A stretch of 64,000 nt of DNA from Odontesthes bonariensis (GCF_027942865.1 NC_134515.1:11647339-11711338); one strand, 5' to 3'. Shown: positions 1-15,000, counted from the stretch's first letter. Numbers and translations: made by a program. Notes: a model not told the origin generated them from the letters alone.

Positions 1-2229
1 TTGAAGTCATTTATCAAGTAAAGCATTCCTGATACTGATTCTGGTACATCCTCATGACCTCTGTTTAAAATGATTTCCTGTTATTGTTTAATAACATATA
101 ATAATATAATCATGACAACATAGTCAATTAATTAATTGATCACTGTGTAGCATTTACAGCAGAATCACCTTTCACTGGGTTAAAATAAACTCAGTATCTA
201 TTAAAACTATTTAGGGAGAACAACAAAGCAGAAATATAATTTTACCAAGTCCTTTTTTTGCAGAATCCTTTGTAAAATGCTGCCGAATGATAAAACAGTG
301 TAAATGATAAATTACTTCAGTATGTAACAAGTATTATTTTATACATTACTCTCAGATGTTACTGGGAAATGCCCCAGTGATAGTTATTGAACAATAATTT
401 TCAAATTTGAATTTGTCTCAGATGGATCATCATTTATCCTAATAGTAAAAACTACGTTTCGACTGATTGTAAGAAAGCTGTTGTTTTAATGTAAATAAAA
501 CAAACTTCTGCACGTTCTTTGACCTTTTTTAAGAAAAAAAAGAGAATATATTCTGACTTTTCTTTACTTAACATCAGCGGTACTATTTATCGAAACTATG
601 TAATCTGTGATAGATAACAGGGCAAACCTATTTTGAAAAACTTCAAAGGTAAGATATATAGCTTTTGAAAACAGAATGCGTTCATATATTTTTAGTTTAC
701 ATAAATTATTACATATCTCTCTAAAATGGATCTTTCAACCACTTGTTGCTTCTTAGTTTATGATTTATACTGCAAGTTGAACTGAGTCAGTAAAATGAAA
801 TGTAACATCCTCAAAGCAGCACAAAATGTTGTTAGTTACTTTCTCCTTTAGTGACATCACACCACTGAACCACATTCCTTGCTGGCAGAGAGCCTGTAGA
901 GGATTCCTGCACTGGTCTGTGCATGCTTCGTGCAGTCAGACTAGATTCCTGCGTTTCTGCCAGCTGTGGATGAGGAGGTCAGATTGGCTTAGCTGGGTTT
1001 GCCACTGAAGTGGAACAGGAACACAACAGAGACTAAACGGCTGTGCCATACCTTTGGGTGTGCTGACGCACAGTAAAAATGAGGAGCTGACACACTCTCG
1101 AGTCAGTTAGATTTCATTTATCCGCTTAAGAAAAAATGGTTATAGCACTGTCATAACCACATATGGAACGTAGGAAGTAGGCCAGCGTCAAGGACACTGA
1201 AGAGGTATTTTGAAGAGCTGCTGTTGTGTTTGTCCTATATTGCAGAAATAGGGCTCCCTAACCAGACTTAATGTCCATGTGCAAAAACAAACTAAGTTGT
1301 GCACAAACGTATTCAGATGTGGTGTTGTGTGGTTAGTATATGTAAACTGAAGATATATTATTTAAAAATTCTTATTTATTCAATCTGAACTGGTTTTAAT
1401 ATTTAGATTTCAACTACGATCCACAACTAAAACATATTAACATGTTTAGTTTTATAGGGTGATAATGCTCTGCTCTGATAATTTTGAAAGACATTAAAGG
1501 CAGCATCAGCACAGACCCCGATGGCCAAATAAAAATTCTATCAAGATGTCCCTCGGACTTGACAATTTGCACATGAAATAAAGTCAATTTCTTGTTTGGG
1601 CAGAGTTCAACAGAAGATGCTGCAGGAAAGTGAGGGTTTCATTTTGTGAACAAGCATAAGAACACTTGATCACACTTCTCTGACCTGCAGTTTATAAACG
1701 ACAAGAGTTTATCAAATTCAAAATAGTTGTCATTCACTTTCAGTTATGTTGGACAAAAAGTCCCAGAGTGTAACTCTATAAGAGGCTAACAAGTAAGTAA
1801 CAGACAGACAGACCAAGACCTGCTATATTAACCTAAGGACAGATAGACTTTAGAGATGCACTGAAAGTTACCTAACATTACTTTTATTCACATTAGACCT
1901 GAGGAAGAGAAAACACAAGGTACACTTCACCATCAAACTGTAGATACAGACACCTGAAGTGCATGGTGCGTTTATACGGACGCCTGGACTGCATAATGGA
2001 AATTGTTACAATGACTCAGCCATAATTTAGTTGCAACAGAATGAGACTGCCCTCGTATGTCAGCATTTAAACAAACTCAGATAAAGATATGACAAACTGA
2101 CAATGCTGACACGTGCCGGTGTGGAGTTGGCAGACCTGAAACCAAATGATAACCAAATAAAACAGAACAGCTTTTACTTTTTACTGACACAGAACACATT
2201 TTTGCTTCCTCTTTTCTGTCCTCCAAACC
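1..2229. other. Intergenic, no gene recognised
   Basis: AT-rich sequence left of ttll10. The longest open frames are about 60 codons, have no recognisable family features, and no splice-joined reading was found. I see no exon, RNA gene or clear repeat here. Confidence 0.6.
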
Positions 2230-2755
2230 CCCAGCCGGTTGAGGCAGATGGCCATCCTTCCCGAGTTTGGTTCGGCCAGAGGTTTCTTCTTGTTAAAGGG
2301 GAATTTTTTATTTCCACAGTCGCCTGCCTCATGCACGCTCAGGACGGGAATTGGATCGAAGGGAATTGGATCGGTGCAATCTGTTGGTTTTCTTAGCTAG
2401 GCTACTTATTTAAAAAAAAAAAATGGCTTTGTATGTATGAATTGGACCAATTTGAAAAAATTAATTGTATTGAAATTGTATTGAGTCTTTGAAGTGCTTT
2501 GAGATAACACTTGTTGTTACATGAGTGTGACCCTGTGCATGAGTGTGTAAACAGGTGCCAACCTGGATGGGTTAAAAGCGGAGGACAAATTTCGTGTGTA
2601 TGCATGACAATAAATCTGATCTTATCTTATAAATTAAATTGATTTGAATTGAATTGAAAATAAATAAATTGAATTGAATTGAATTGAATTGAATTGAATT
2701 GAATTGAATTGAATTGAATTGAATTGAATTGAATCGAATTGAATCGAATCGAATC
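2230..2755 (+). mobile_element. LINE-type 3' end with TTGAA microsatellite tail
   Basis: The stretch from about 2230 ('ccggttgaggcagatgg') to 2540 resembles the 3' untranslated end of a common fish non-LTR retrotransposon/SINE family. That family carries a 'gttgaggcagatggcca' block, a 'gaaggttt..ttaaaggggaa' block, a 'gagataacacttgttgtt' block near the end, and then a tail of GAATT/TTGAA pentamers. Here the tail occupies about 2668-2755, with three late units mutated to GAATC. The open frame at 2103-2396 lies over this element and is not a host gene. The family assignment comes from recalled consensus similarity and has not been searched. Confidence 0.6.
2668..2755. repeat. (TTGAA)n pentanucleotide microsatellite
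   Basis: About 17 consecutive 5-bp units of GAATT/TTGAA. The last few units drift to GAATC. It is the tail of the retroelement fragment immediately to its left. Confidence 0.95.
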
Positions 2756-5700
2756 ATAGTGAAATAAGTTACATACTATTTAAAATGATTACATAAATGT
2801 ATATCTTATAAGCATTCAAAATAAATGTGGTTTCTACTGTTGCTAATGCAAGCTAGTACGGTTATAGCCACTTTGCTTGAAGAGCCATAATGTGACTGTT
2901 TAAAGCAACCACCTGACCTTTCTTGTTCTGTAAATTTGACCATATTTCTGGTACATGAGGTGTGTTGAATTTGTGTTGTTAATAGACATGAAGACCGACA
3001 GATAGACAATGTAGTATAGCTTATGTACACAAGCCAGTCTGGGAACAATAATGGAACTAACAATGCTTGGCTGTACTTCTCTTTTTGATCCTCTTTAACA
3101 GGCCTTTATGCAGAGTTGGGTGTTTTTCTATTCTTTGTCATTTTCCATAGTAGCTGAATGGGCTCACCTTATTTACTGAATACAATCCAAAACAAAAGCA
3201 CAGAAATGTCAAGGCCCGCTGTGAGTAGTTTGTTTTTCTGTTTTTTGTTGGTGCTTTTTTGAAGGCTCTGCTAAAACTGGAGCATCTCCCTGTCTCTGTA
3301 ACACCAAGTGCCCATTCAATCATGCTCTTGCCAAAGTCGTTTGTTGTAATCAATGAGTCATTTTCCATATTTTCATAGCTCTAGGGTGTAACCAACATAC
3401 TGACTGACGTTAATCCAGGAGTTTACTATTTGTACAAATTCTGCCCAGAAAATAAGCAATAGATCTTTGAAGATGGAAGGGAGCTTGTGAACATATTTGA
3501 AAGATCACCAGATCAGTGTGAAGCTAGAGATGAAAATTGAACATAGCACTGTCAGTACAGGTATCAGTGATATTCAAGGTCTTTGTGTTTTCATCATGGA
3601 TTTGTCACCAGTGTGAGTGAGTGGATACAGACCCTGGGAACACCATGTCACCCACCCACTACAACAACCCCCACTGTGCTTTAACTGGTGTAATTCTGTA
3701 TGAAAATCATGAATAGGAGTAGAAAGAGAAGCTCCACTGACACAGGCTTTTCTTTACAAGGTAACTTAACTCCATTTCTTCCAATATGACACCTTGACAA
3801 GGAGAATCCTTCCAAATAATGGGTTGTGTTGGGACACCATTGCTGCAGGCTGCATCCCTGTAATTGCTAAGCACTTCCTGGTTACAGGCAGTTGAGATGA
3901 CATGAGAATGGGCGCGTCTCTAAAAACACACACAACTTACTGTGTAAGAGCCCAGAGACAAACAGAAAGGCACACACACCTACTTCTACATATAATGATA
4001 TATACATAACTGAATATAGAGAGAGCACATTATCCTGTTTCACAATTTCCCCCACAGTCTTTTCCTTTAGAAGTTCATATAGTTTCTCAGGATGTTAGTT
4101 TTGATGTATTCTGTTTGATGTGCTTGATTTGCACAGATTAAATAAAAGAAGAACTAGTATGAATAGTGGTGGCTGCTGTGGATGAGTAGGTGAAGAGGAT
4201 CGTCTGTAGAGAAGTAAACTTTATTAAGATGAAGAAAAAGCAAAGAAAGTCTCCCTCATTTCACCAACAGATGGAGATCAAATCCAAATCAGGAAGTTGT
4301 TAAATAAGTTTTAAAGTGTGAAATATGTAAAACAAAAAAGGAACCTGCTGTATATTTACACAAGTGTGTATGTATTCTCATATATTCCCATATAACAGAC
4401 AAATTTCTATAACCTCTTGGCAGATGGTGAACCATGAGGTCGATGGGGCTGTAAAACAAGCCTGTTCTCTTTGTCCACCTACGCAGCACTTTGCACAGTG
4501 TGTCTATCAGATGGCGGCTCTTTATCAAGGTGTGGCTGACACTGGCTCCACACAAAGCTCTGTTAAACAGGAATATGGTAGGCTTGCTTTTAATAACTGG
4601 GGAGCTGTGGCTGGACCCGCATCACTGCCAAGCAGCTCGCTCTTATTGCTGCCATTTTGCACTCAGACATTTACAGCTGTGTGTGTACAATGACTTAACT
4701 GACTGGTGAAGAATAAAACACATTAAAGGAAGTGCTAAATGACACTAAAGCTCACAAGCTCCTTGAGAAAAAAAAGTAAAAATGATAATGGGCAGTTGAA
4801 CTAAATCTGACTTGAATTTTGCATTCAATAAGCTGAAGTTTAGATTTTATTCTTGTTACCATTACATTTTTACATTACATTATCACATTACAAGAGACTT
4901 TACATCTATAAAGTCTAGCGTTTTAGCACAGCTTTCTGTACTTATATATGAAAAATGACAGTCCAATTAGTCAGAGATTCAGTTCCTTTCTTATTGTTAT
5001 CATTCTCCAAATATGTAATAAGTGCACTATTCTTTTGTATGAATGTATGTTTAAACCACCTACTAGTTGTAAGTGTTGCTCATACTGGATGTATAATTAC
5101 ATGGTTGCGAGGGTGCAGGGTCTAAGAGGCACCAACCCCTGTCAATTATCAGGCTGTTTAGAGGAAGAGACAAGATTGTGCATAATTGCCGACTGTAGCT
5201 GGGCCTGGGTGTTTCCTCCTGAGTCAAAATCACCGAGACAGTTGGTGATTAATGGATTTACTATGCGAGCAGACAAATGCTATGTTGCTCAACTGCATAC
5301 CTGTCACTGGATTTGGGAAAATACATTGATTAATGATAATGTCTGCATGAATCAAGAATGAGTCATTTGGATAAATAAGTATTCAACCCATTCAGACAAA
5401 AGGCTTAGTTTATAACAGCCTTCTAACAACCTGATGGTTTTCTGGAAAACTTGAAACAGCCTTTTCAAACAAAGTCTTTTATTTCTAAGTCTCTACAGAA
5501 ACTGGAAACATGAAATGAAAAAAATAAAAGAAGAATGAAAAAAAACACACTTACATAGGTTAAACCTTCAGCTTTTATTGTAAAATTCTGACTTTGTCCT
5601 TATGTTTATCAGTATTCTTTGAAAATTAGAACAGTGAGACTTTAAAATTACTCCAGGCTTGAAAGGTAAAACGACTCATATGTCGCTCCTGGTCATAAAA

Positions 5701-6923
5701 GGTTGATATCATTAGATAAAAAGTCCTTCGGTCATGGATTGGGTATAATGGAGCTCCAGTGTAGAAATGGGCCAGTAAACAAGTTTAAGATGGATACCAG
5801 TTTCACAGTATCTATAATTACACCTCCCCAATATGCAGATTTTCACATTCTTAATGACTCTTTGCAAAATGTACGAGAGCGCTAGTTGAAAATATTATTT
5901 TGTCTTGTCTGCCAGCATATAACACCCTAAGAAACTGGCAGATCCATTCTGATTGACACCCTCCTCTCATATTACTATGAGTTCACACAACAGAGGCTTT
6001 CAGGCATTTAATATTGAATGAAGCTAAACATAGAAGTGGGCTGGGTGAGAGATACATAATCTGGAGCTGTTAGTTTGTCCTGAGCTGCTGTTGTTGTAAG
6101 ATTCATTCTACAACTGGCAACTGTTGCCAAGGGTCCCATTACCCTAGTAACTGGTGATTGTTGACATTGGTCTAGTGGGTTTGTTCAGGCTCATAGTGAT
6201 AGAGTACGGCCAACTTTAGAGGACGAAACTTCAGGAAGCTCATGTGATTTCAGCCCTTTAAAGTCTGTGAGTTTACTTTTTGTCTTGCAGTTGGGCTACA
6301 AGGTTGGGTGCACATGGCTGAAGAAGAATAGATTGAGCGAGTTTTTCATGGAGTCTGACTGTCTGCAGTATTTGTTACGCTGGAGTTGCAGGTACATCTC
6401 TTTAAGAAAGTGCTGTAGCTCAGCTGATGCATTACAAAGCACTACACCGACATTAGTTTGAAACGACGCAAATGTTTTACACTCTGAATCCCACGGTTAA
6501 ATATCTGTGTTAGGGTTGTTTCACATTTAAACTCTGAAGACAGAAACAAGACAAATGAGTGTTAAATAATGCGCATTAGAACATTTAACTGATGTTATTA
6601 ATCGAAATATCTGAGGATCACATAACAACCAATATCAGCTAACACTGATATTGTGGTTAGTTTAGATTGGCCTGTGTGTCGGAATGATTTCAGGGGACAT
6701 TACATATACTAAGCTTGGACAGAACTATTAATAAAAAGTTAGTCTGGGGATTTCCTCTTCTTGTACTACTTCTTCAAATCATCAGTTTACTCTGATTCTT
6801 GCCAAAAAACATCAAATTCCTTTTTCCATTCTATCATCACAGTCACAGCAAATCAAAAGAGGTCCACACACCCATGCAAGATCAATTATAACTGTCCCCA
6901 GTGATCTGCACTAGGGCAAAGTC
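2756..6923. other. Intergenic upstream of ttll10
   Basis: No exon recognised. The open frame at 4948-5361 (137 codons) has no family features, a poor amino-acid pattern and no splice partners, so it is not called as a gene. The stretch 5095-5360 is less AT-rich than its surroundings and contains several TAAT/ATTA cores, so it could be a regulatory element, but nothing in the window proves it. The ttll10 promoter must lie somewhere in this interval; I cannot pick a TATA box or CpG island with confidence. Confidence 0.5.
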
Positions 6924-9001
6924 ATGTCATCTGAGTGCTGGAGGGAGCCCTGCAGAGACGGCCAGACAGAGGGAACCGGAAAGGAGAGGCAAAATGAGAA
7001 GGAAAAAGAAAAGGAGGGGACGGAGGTTGTCTGTGGAAATAACCAGCCTGCAGAAAGCCAAAAGCAGGAGGAGCCAGGAACAGAACAACCTTTGTCACCT
7101 GACTGCAATGACAAACAGGAAGTGACATCGGAAGGTAGACCAAAGCAGCTCCAGGGGGAGGAGACACAGACTCAGGGGGAGGGAATGAGATATTCCGACC
7201 AGAAGAGACAGCGTGGAGGGAAAGGTGTGTGTGGGGAAGAAAGAGATCTTAAGAGGCAATTCATGTATCATTCTGTTCACATAGTTGTCCTTTATTACAC
7301 TATAGTAAATTATTAATCTGGACATTTCAACATTTTAAATGAAAAAAATAAACTATTTCCCCAAATGCAACAGCTGTAACCCAGTGATATTTTATACCTT
7401 GTTTGTGCTTGATTTCCTTGTGTTTGTATACATAAATGCATCGTGTGCGTGAATAGTGGAGTATCACCCTCAGAGGTCCAAATTGAGGGGCTTGGATGGA
7501 GAAAGAGTGAGGCAGAGTGAGGTAGAGGAACCTCAGGGGTCCGGGCCTTTCTTCTTCGTTGGAGGAGCCAATGGAGCTGAAATGTAAGTTAAAAATTTAA
7601 GATAAAAATGTAAACTTACCCAATAACAAAAAATAGATCCTTTAAAAAGGTAACAACTACAGAGAGGGTTTGATTTATTGCTACCAGGAGACATGACTTG
7701 CTGGATTCATATTATTTTCGGCTTGTTCCCCACTCTAAATCTAGTTTTACACGTGACCTCTAGTTTGGGGTGTGATTGAAGAAAAAATGTGATTGTTTTA
7801 CTTTAGAGTGAGCAATTACTGCAAAAGTAGAGGATGGAGGAGGATTTACAACAAGCAAAGGAAGGATTTCAAACTCAAGTGGAGTGAGACCAAATCACCA
7901 GCTACCTACAGCAACTTCAGAGAAGGTACACCGTATGCACAGGATGTAACCTGAACACTGGGTTCCATTACATTTACAACCCCAACAGTAAAACTTTTCT
8001 AAAAATCATGAACTTTGATGAAATTGTAAAAACAGAAATCCACATTTTGTTTCCAGGGGAACAGTTGGTATACCAGATTCCCAACAACAAAGTGCTCACC
8101 ACTAAGATTGGCCTCCTCAGCAGTTTGCGGGAGTACGAGCGAGTGAGCAGCAAAGTCAAACATGGTCATGCACGCAGGTAAACTGGACATCTTCTCCAGA
8201 GCAGTTTACATGCAGACAAATACAGCACAGATTCTGATATTGTGTTACAAATCGTATCCCCATGGTGCCATCATGGTGGCTCAGGAGAGGCTCGGTTCTG
8301 TGAATACTGATTGAAAGACAGTTCAGCCTGTGATACTATCTCGTAGGCAAGGTCAAATTGTATCATGAGAAGTCAATCTTTCTCTTTAAATCACATGAGC
8401 AATGCAACAGATATTGGTGTGTGTTATTTAAATAAACACAGTATTGCAGTTATCGTTTTTAAGTTTGGCACAGTCGACAGGAAACAATAGAAATTGATCC
8501 AAGCTAAACACACATTGTCTTTTGCATATGGCCTTTTCCAGCTAAAAGTTATTTTAGTCAATTTATATTTTTAGCCCTTTTATTATTTTATTCTTTTTAT
8601 TTTTTACAACAGAGTTTATTTTAGCTATTTCCTATTATTATTTTAGTTTATCTATTTATTTATTTAATTTTCTTAGCCTTTGTAGTTTTATGTTATTATT
8701 CCATATTCCCAGTGTTTCCTTGGTGGGGGCCGTCTGTGCCTGGGGCTGTGATCGACTCTGGCTGGGATGTCTCTGACTCGCGGTGAGCATTGGCTTGGCC
8801 AGGTGGGGGGTCTGCGGCAGTGCTCCACTGCTGTGGGCCCCTCGCTGGCCTATAGCCTGGTGTTCACCTGGGTGTAGGCGTCCTGGTTGTGGGTTGTGAT
8901 CAGCACCCAGCGCAGATGGCCTCCTGTGATGGTGTTTCCTGACCTGGTTCCTCTGTATTCAGCCACACGTTTCTAAGTTTATTTTATTTTATTTATTTAT
9001 G

Positions 9002-9056
<55 letters not shown>

Positions 9057-12000
9057 GTGCGTGTGTGCATATATCTGTTTGTGTGTATGTGCTGGTTTGC
9101 AATAAACCCAAAGTTTAGTTTAGTATGTGCAAGAGCAAGAAATGAGGTATTTGTTATGTTATCAGGGATTGTTTCACAGTTTTGGAAATATGTTGTCAGC
9201 AGTTAGATGTCGATGGATGCCACCCCCATGTCTCTACATGCAGTCCAATAGTTTATCTTAGCATCTGGAAACAGTGGAAAACACATGGTAAAAGAAATAA
9301 TTAGCCAACTTTAAAAAGCATATCAATCAATTTCAATCAATCAATGAATTTTTTTATCTCCTATGTTAAATTTATACTGGAACAAAAGCAAAGAAATAAT
9401 TTTTCTTGCCTGTGAGCTGCAATCTCAGTGTGTATTTAGTGTTGTAGAACAGGAATAGTTTATTCCACTCACCTTCCAGGTAAACCTCTTACCTTCCAAA
9501 AAAAAAATCAACTTGCTGAGATGAAAATCAGTTTTAGCAAACATAAAACCTTTCATGATTCAAAGGAAACAAAAAGTGTTTTCAGGCAGCTTAGGACAAA
9601 CAGACATTCATGTTTGCTTCTTTCTGTTATAAAACTGTCAATCATTCTTTACAGGACAATGAAAATGGAAGAGTTTATCCCCATCACCTTTCGCATGGAT
9701 GTGAGGCAAGAGAGAGAAGCATTCTTTGCCCAGCAGGAGGGTAAAACAGCCAAACACATTTCACCTTCACAAACCTGTTACACATTAGTATCATGATGCA
9801 ACACAACGCTGGTCCGACTGGATTTGTCGTTCGTTTGTGGACTTTATTCTAAAACAATGAATCAAACTCAACAGGTCATGCATCACGCAATAAAGATAAT
9901 AAGTTTGTTCTAGGTAGTGTTAAGACGACAGTTGCCCTGGTGAGTGTTTAATCAAGATGTTGAGAACGTTGGAAAATAATGCACTTCACCTCCCATAAGG
10001 TTCTGATAAAATCACCTGGGGTGCATGGTGTTGCCATGGAGATGAGTCAGCAGAGGGCAGACACAAACAAGGCGAAACACTCAGCAGGATCTGGATGTAG
10101 TGCTGCTGCAGCTGAGCCAAATTAAATAAAGTTAATTTCAAACTTCAGAATAATTTTAAAATAAAGGATAGACTGGAGATCAAAGTAACTACTGATTTCT
10201 ATATTCATTGGTTTAAATACAGATACAGCCCTATAAAAAAGTTCTGTATTGGTTTTGACAAACATGGTTATCACTAAGTAAACAGGAGAAAGACGCAGAC
10301 AGCTGGTTTAGATCTCTGGGTGATGGATGAATTCATGGAAGAAAAGACAAGAGAGGAGAAAATAAGCTGAAACAGATCCAAACCTTGCAGACTGGAGCAG
10401 AAATATTCAATACAAAATAATCAAATCTGAAATCTGTCATTTATTCATTCATTCACTGAAATAATCAGCTTTACAGACTGAAATGTTGTTCCATCATAGT
10501 GAAAGACAGAAGAGAGAAAATAGGTAAATGAGATCCAATCTAGTTTTCATAATTCGCCTTCAGAAGATGTTAGATGTTTGGGCTGCAGCAGAGAGTCAAT
10601 TCCCCCCAGGAAATTTTATATAAGAGCAACATCATTACTCATACATCAACATGTAAGTAGTTACAATCTAATTTCTATTCAAAATCTAAAATAAGCAATT
10701 TCATATACAGTTTGGTAGCTTAATAAATTAGATATTGCCATATTTTTGTCTTTAATCTATCCTTTTAAGTACATCCTGTATATCCTCATAATAATCTGTG
10801 AAATGGTGTGATGTATAAGGTCATTGTTTCAATAGCAGTGATAAATAAAAATGTATCAGTACAATTTCCGAAAAGTGAAGTCCAGTGTTTAAGTAGATTC
10901 CCAGAATTATTATATTTGATTTTGTGTAATACTAAACACCTTTCAGATTTGAAACCTTAAAGCGGTAAAAAGAAAATATAAGGAATTTAGCTGCAGAAAT
11001 GGAGTGATTTCACCCTGTACAAGGCATTAAAGAGAGAAAAATGACGAATAATATGAACAAATACCTCAACATTGGATTAAAAACAACACGTTTTGAAAAA
11101 TAGTATAGCACAATGGAGAGCAATTAAAGTAGCAGAGTAACATTTATATGTAACTTTGTTACTGGTGCTAGGTGTGAGCAACAGTGAGACTCGTATGTGG
11201 ATCTGTAAGCCGACGAGTATGAACCAGGGCAAAGGGATCTCCCTTCTCAAGAGTCAGGAGGATGTGGCTGCTTTTAGGCTGAAGCTGCAGCGCATGGAGG
11301 ACAGTCAGGCCAACAGGAGGCCGCATCAACGCCAGGCGCAGGCTTACATTGTCCAACAGTGGGTGAACATCTTTGCAGAGTATTTTCTGTCTCCACAAAT
11401 GCAACTTTAAAAATGTCATATTTCTATTTGCTTTGTTTTGTTTTCAGAAAGGTTTGATGCACTTATTTAAATACAGACATACTAAAATAATCATTTTACC
11501 CACCAAATGGAGCTCTCAGCAGCATTTTTGGGGGTTTTGCCTCATTTTGCCGTATTGTTGGGTAATAACAGTAAGTAGGAGACTAAGATAAGTAAGAGAT
11601 GCAAATTATGAAGAGGCTCAAAAACAGCAAAAAAAAAAGGGTAATGTCTAGAACATGTCTAGGCAGCCTTCAGAGAAGAGACCCGCTTACAGGGACTGCT
11701 TGCAGTGAGTTTGCCTTTGCAAAAATTCACAGCTTTATTTAGGTTTCACAGATGTGAAGTTGTTTGACATTTTAAAGGCAGATTCCCATTTTCCCCGCAG
11801 TTACATCCAAAACCCTCTGCTACTGAAAGGGAGAAAGTTTGACGTGCGCTCATACCTTCTCTTCGCCTGCACTGCACCTTACATGGTCTTTTTTTGCCAT
11901 GGATACGTGCGACTGACCTGTGACGTCTACAACCCCAGCTCCAAAAACCTCTCTGCCCATCTCACCAATCAGGTAGACTCTAGCAGTCAACAAACTTCGT

Positions 12001-15000
12001 CCAAAATATTAAGGTTTAACTGACAGGTTGAAGTTTAAAGCAAGAATGCTTGAACGGATTTCCGATTACCTGCTATTTGGAAATGAAACAGTTATCAAAA
12101 ACTCTTTCTTGAATCATGTGATCAAATTAGAAAACTCCAATAGTGGTACTAAACAAGATCTAATGTGGCTTTGATTTCAGATAATCATAAATTCTATACA
12201 GTAATTTTGAACTGCAATTGAGTTTAAAAGACAGATGCTTACTTTCTCGCTTATTCTATGCTTATTCTTTGACTGACTGGTAGCCAGAGTAAAGATTTTA
12301 AAGCTGCTGTGATGTGTTCAGATCTCTTAGTCCGGGTTAAAACTCCAGCAGCAGCGTTCTGGATGAGCTGCAGATGTTTAATGCTCTTTTTGGGAAGTCC
12401 AGTTAAAAGAGCATTACAGTAATCGAGTTATCAGTTTTTTCAGTTTGTCTACACAAAATAAAGAGAAGAATCTCAAATAAGAAGGCAGTATATGGACATT
12501 TGGTTGGTTTTCTGTTTGAAACTGTACAACCCAGTGAGCACTAGACATGATTTCAAGGTTACATATAGTGATAACCCTCATTTAGCCATGGATACCTCAG
12601 GCTAAAGGTAGACTATTTTTAGCACTAGCAAATTAGTCCTTATAACCTAGGTTATTTTTTACACAAATAACATTTTCAAATAGGCCTAAATATCTAATAT
12701 AGTTTGACTTTAGAATTTTATTTAGCCCGGTTTAGAGATGTATAGACCATGTAGATGTCTTTCATGTCTTTTCAACCAAATGACTAAAATGCTTGGGGTA
12801 AAAGAAGTCTCGATAGCCGGAGATATCCATGGCTGAATGAGGGTTAAGACTAAAAAGTGTGTTGATATCAAGTCTTGTGCTTAGTATCCTGTGCAGTATT
12901 TCAGAAACATGTAATGAGCTTCAACATGACTGACTGAAGTACATTTTACTGTAAAACAGAGCTGACGTCATGTTTCTGATGAAGAGTTCCGATTATTTTC
13001 AATTTACCGTGATACAAAATTTAGCTTCTTTAGTTCTGTTACATATCCAATCTGCTGAACAGACAGCTACTGGAAAGTCGTTGTTTTGATTAGTCAGTGT
13101 TAGATATACTCCTTACAATATTTCTCCCCCTTATTTTCAAAGTGATAACAAATATCTGGTGCTGGTTGAAGTACTGACATCTATCTTCCCCTATGTCTCC
13201 TTTGTTTCACGTGTCTCTGGTCCCCCTACTGTCCATCTCCAGTACATGCAGAAGAAGAATCCTCTTTACCACTTGCTGAAGGAGGATACTGTGTGGTCCA
13301 TGGAGAGCTTCAACAATTACGTCAACGACATGTTTCAGGTTGCCAAGGGTCTGCCCAGGGACTGGGTGCTTGGAGTCTTTGCAGTGAGTGCTGTTGTTTG
13401 TTGTAGCTCTCAGGGACCAATTACTATTATAAGGATGGTTGCTGGCACTTGTAGCTAATAAAGATTGTGGTTAGTTTTGCATGAGCTCATTCTTGTCCAA
13501 GGATGCATCATCTTATAATTCAAGATCAAATGATACACATGCTGTTTGTCTTCATAGTGCAGTGCAGTTCAACAAATAGAGTGCACATTACTTTTGTGGC
13601 TTCACCCGTCAAAGTGAAACCATATCACCTGACATACTAAAAGTTAACCACAGTGCTCATCCTTTGCTCACTTTTTTTCTTTAAAAAAAAAAAGATGAAT
13701 ACTGTACAAATCTAGATGCAAATCAAACGGATTATTGGGTTTGTGTTTTTTATTTGAAATACATTATATTCATATAGAAATCCTTTGTTACATGACTTTC
13801 ATAACAAATAAATAAGTGAGGTCATGAGTAAAGAAATCATCAATTAATTCAAACGTTTCTTGATATAATACAATTACTTATTTTGTTGTAGTCATACAGA
13901 GTGAGACCTTTTACATGGCTGCCACAGATTGAGCTGTGTACGCACGTCTGCTCTAAGATTTAAAAACCCACATGCCTGAAACTGTGTAGTTCTCCCTTGT
14001 GCTGCCTTAGTCTGTGTTGTCTGGCATGGACAGTGGTAGCAGATACTTTCGAGGGTTGCGTGAGTGGGGCCCCTGTGCAGGGCATGCAGGGGTTAACATC
14101 TTCACTTGCTTGTGGTCACTGAACTACGCACTGGCTGTTTCCATGGTGTGCTGGCTGGCATTATTCTGCTGGGGCACCCACCAGAGTGTTTCAGATAGAA
14201 GGTGATATCACGAGCTGCAGTAATGTACAGTTAACATTTTATGAACATTGAATCATCTAAATCTATTTCAGTAGACCCACAAGTTAACTTTATGAACCTG
14301 TATACAAGGTAAAAATGTGCTTTTTGATGCTATGGCTGGTCAGCATAGTATGTCACTCTGAACCCTGGTGAATTATTTTATTGTATGACAGATACAACTT
14401 TTCCTTTTCATGCACCAGAAGCGCATGCAGCAGATCATGACCCAGTGCTTCTTTGCAGTCAAGTCCAAGTTGGACTGCCGTCTAGGATTCTTTGATTTGA
14501 TTGGCTGTGACTTCATGATCGATGAGGACTTCAAGGTGGGTTTCAAACTATCTGAACTGTGGTTTATGTTTTGCATGTGTTTTAATTGTGTCTTCATGTG
14601 GTCATTATAGGTGTGGCTGTTGGAAATGAACTGTAATCCAGCTCTCCACACAAACTGTGAGGTGCTGAAGAAGGTGATACCCAGCACTGTTATCGAGTCA
14701 CTGGGTTAGTTCAGACCTCTCATCACCATAATTTTAACACGTTCTACAGAACAGAAACCCAAGTTAGCTTGTGATCTTTTTTTTTTTATTACTGTTTTAA
14801 CAGTCATAGTTCCTTCTTTTAAAAGTGTTAGCTTATTAATTTACTTGCTTGAAAAGTTGAAGTGTGATACCACCCTAAACTTATTTTATGTTCTGTTTCA
14901 TTATCCTCTCCGGTGGTAGAAAATAATTGAATACATTTACTTGACAGCTTTTGTCATTAATTAATTTCAAAATCAATGTTTTATGCAGTGAGTTAAGCGG

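Noticed and set aside
4948..5361. 137-codon open frame as a gene
   Set aside because: No family motif, no splice partners, weak amino-acid pattern.
6911..7167. Minus-strand frames rich in Ser/Phe/Pro
   Set aside because: Antisense shadows of the Glu/Lys-rich first exon of ttll10.
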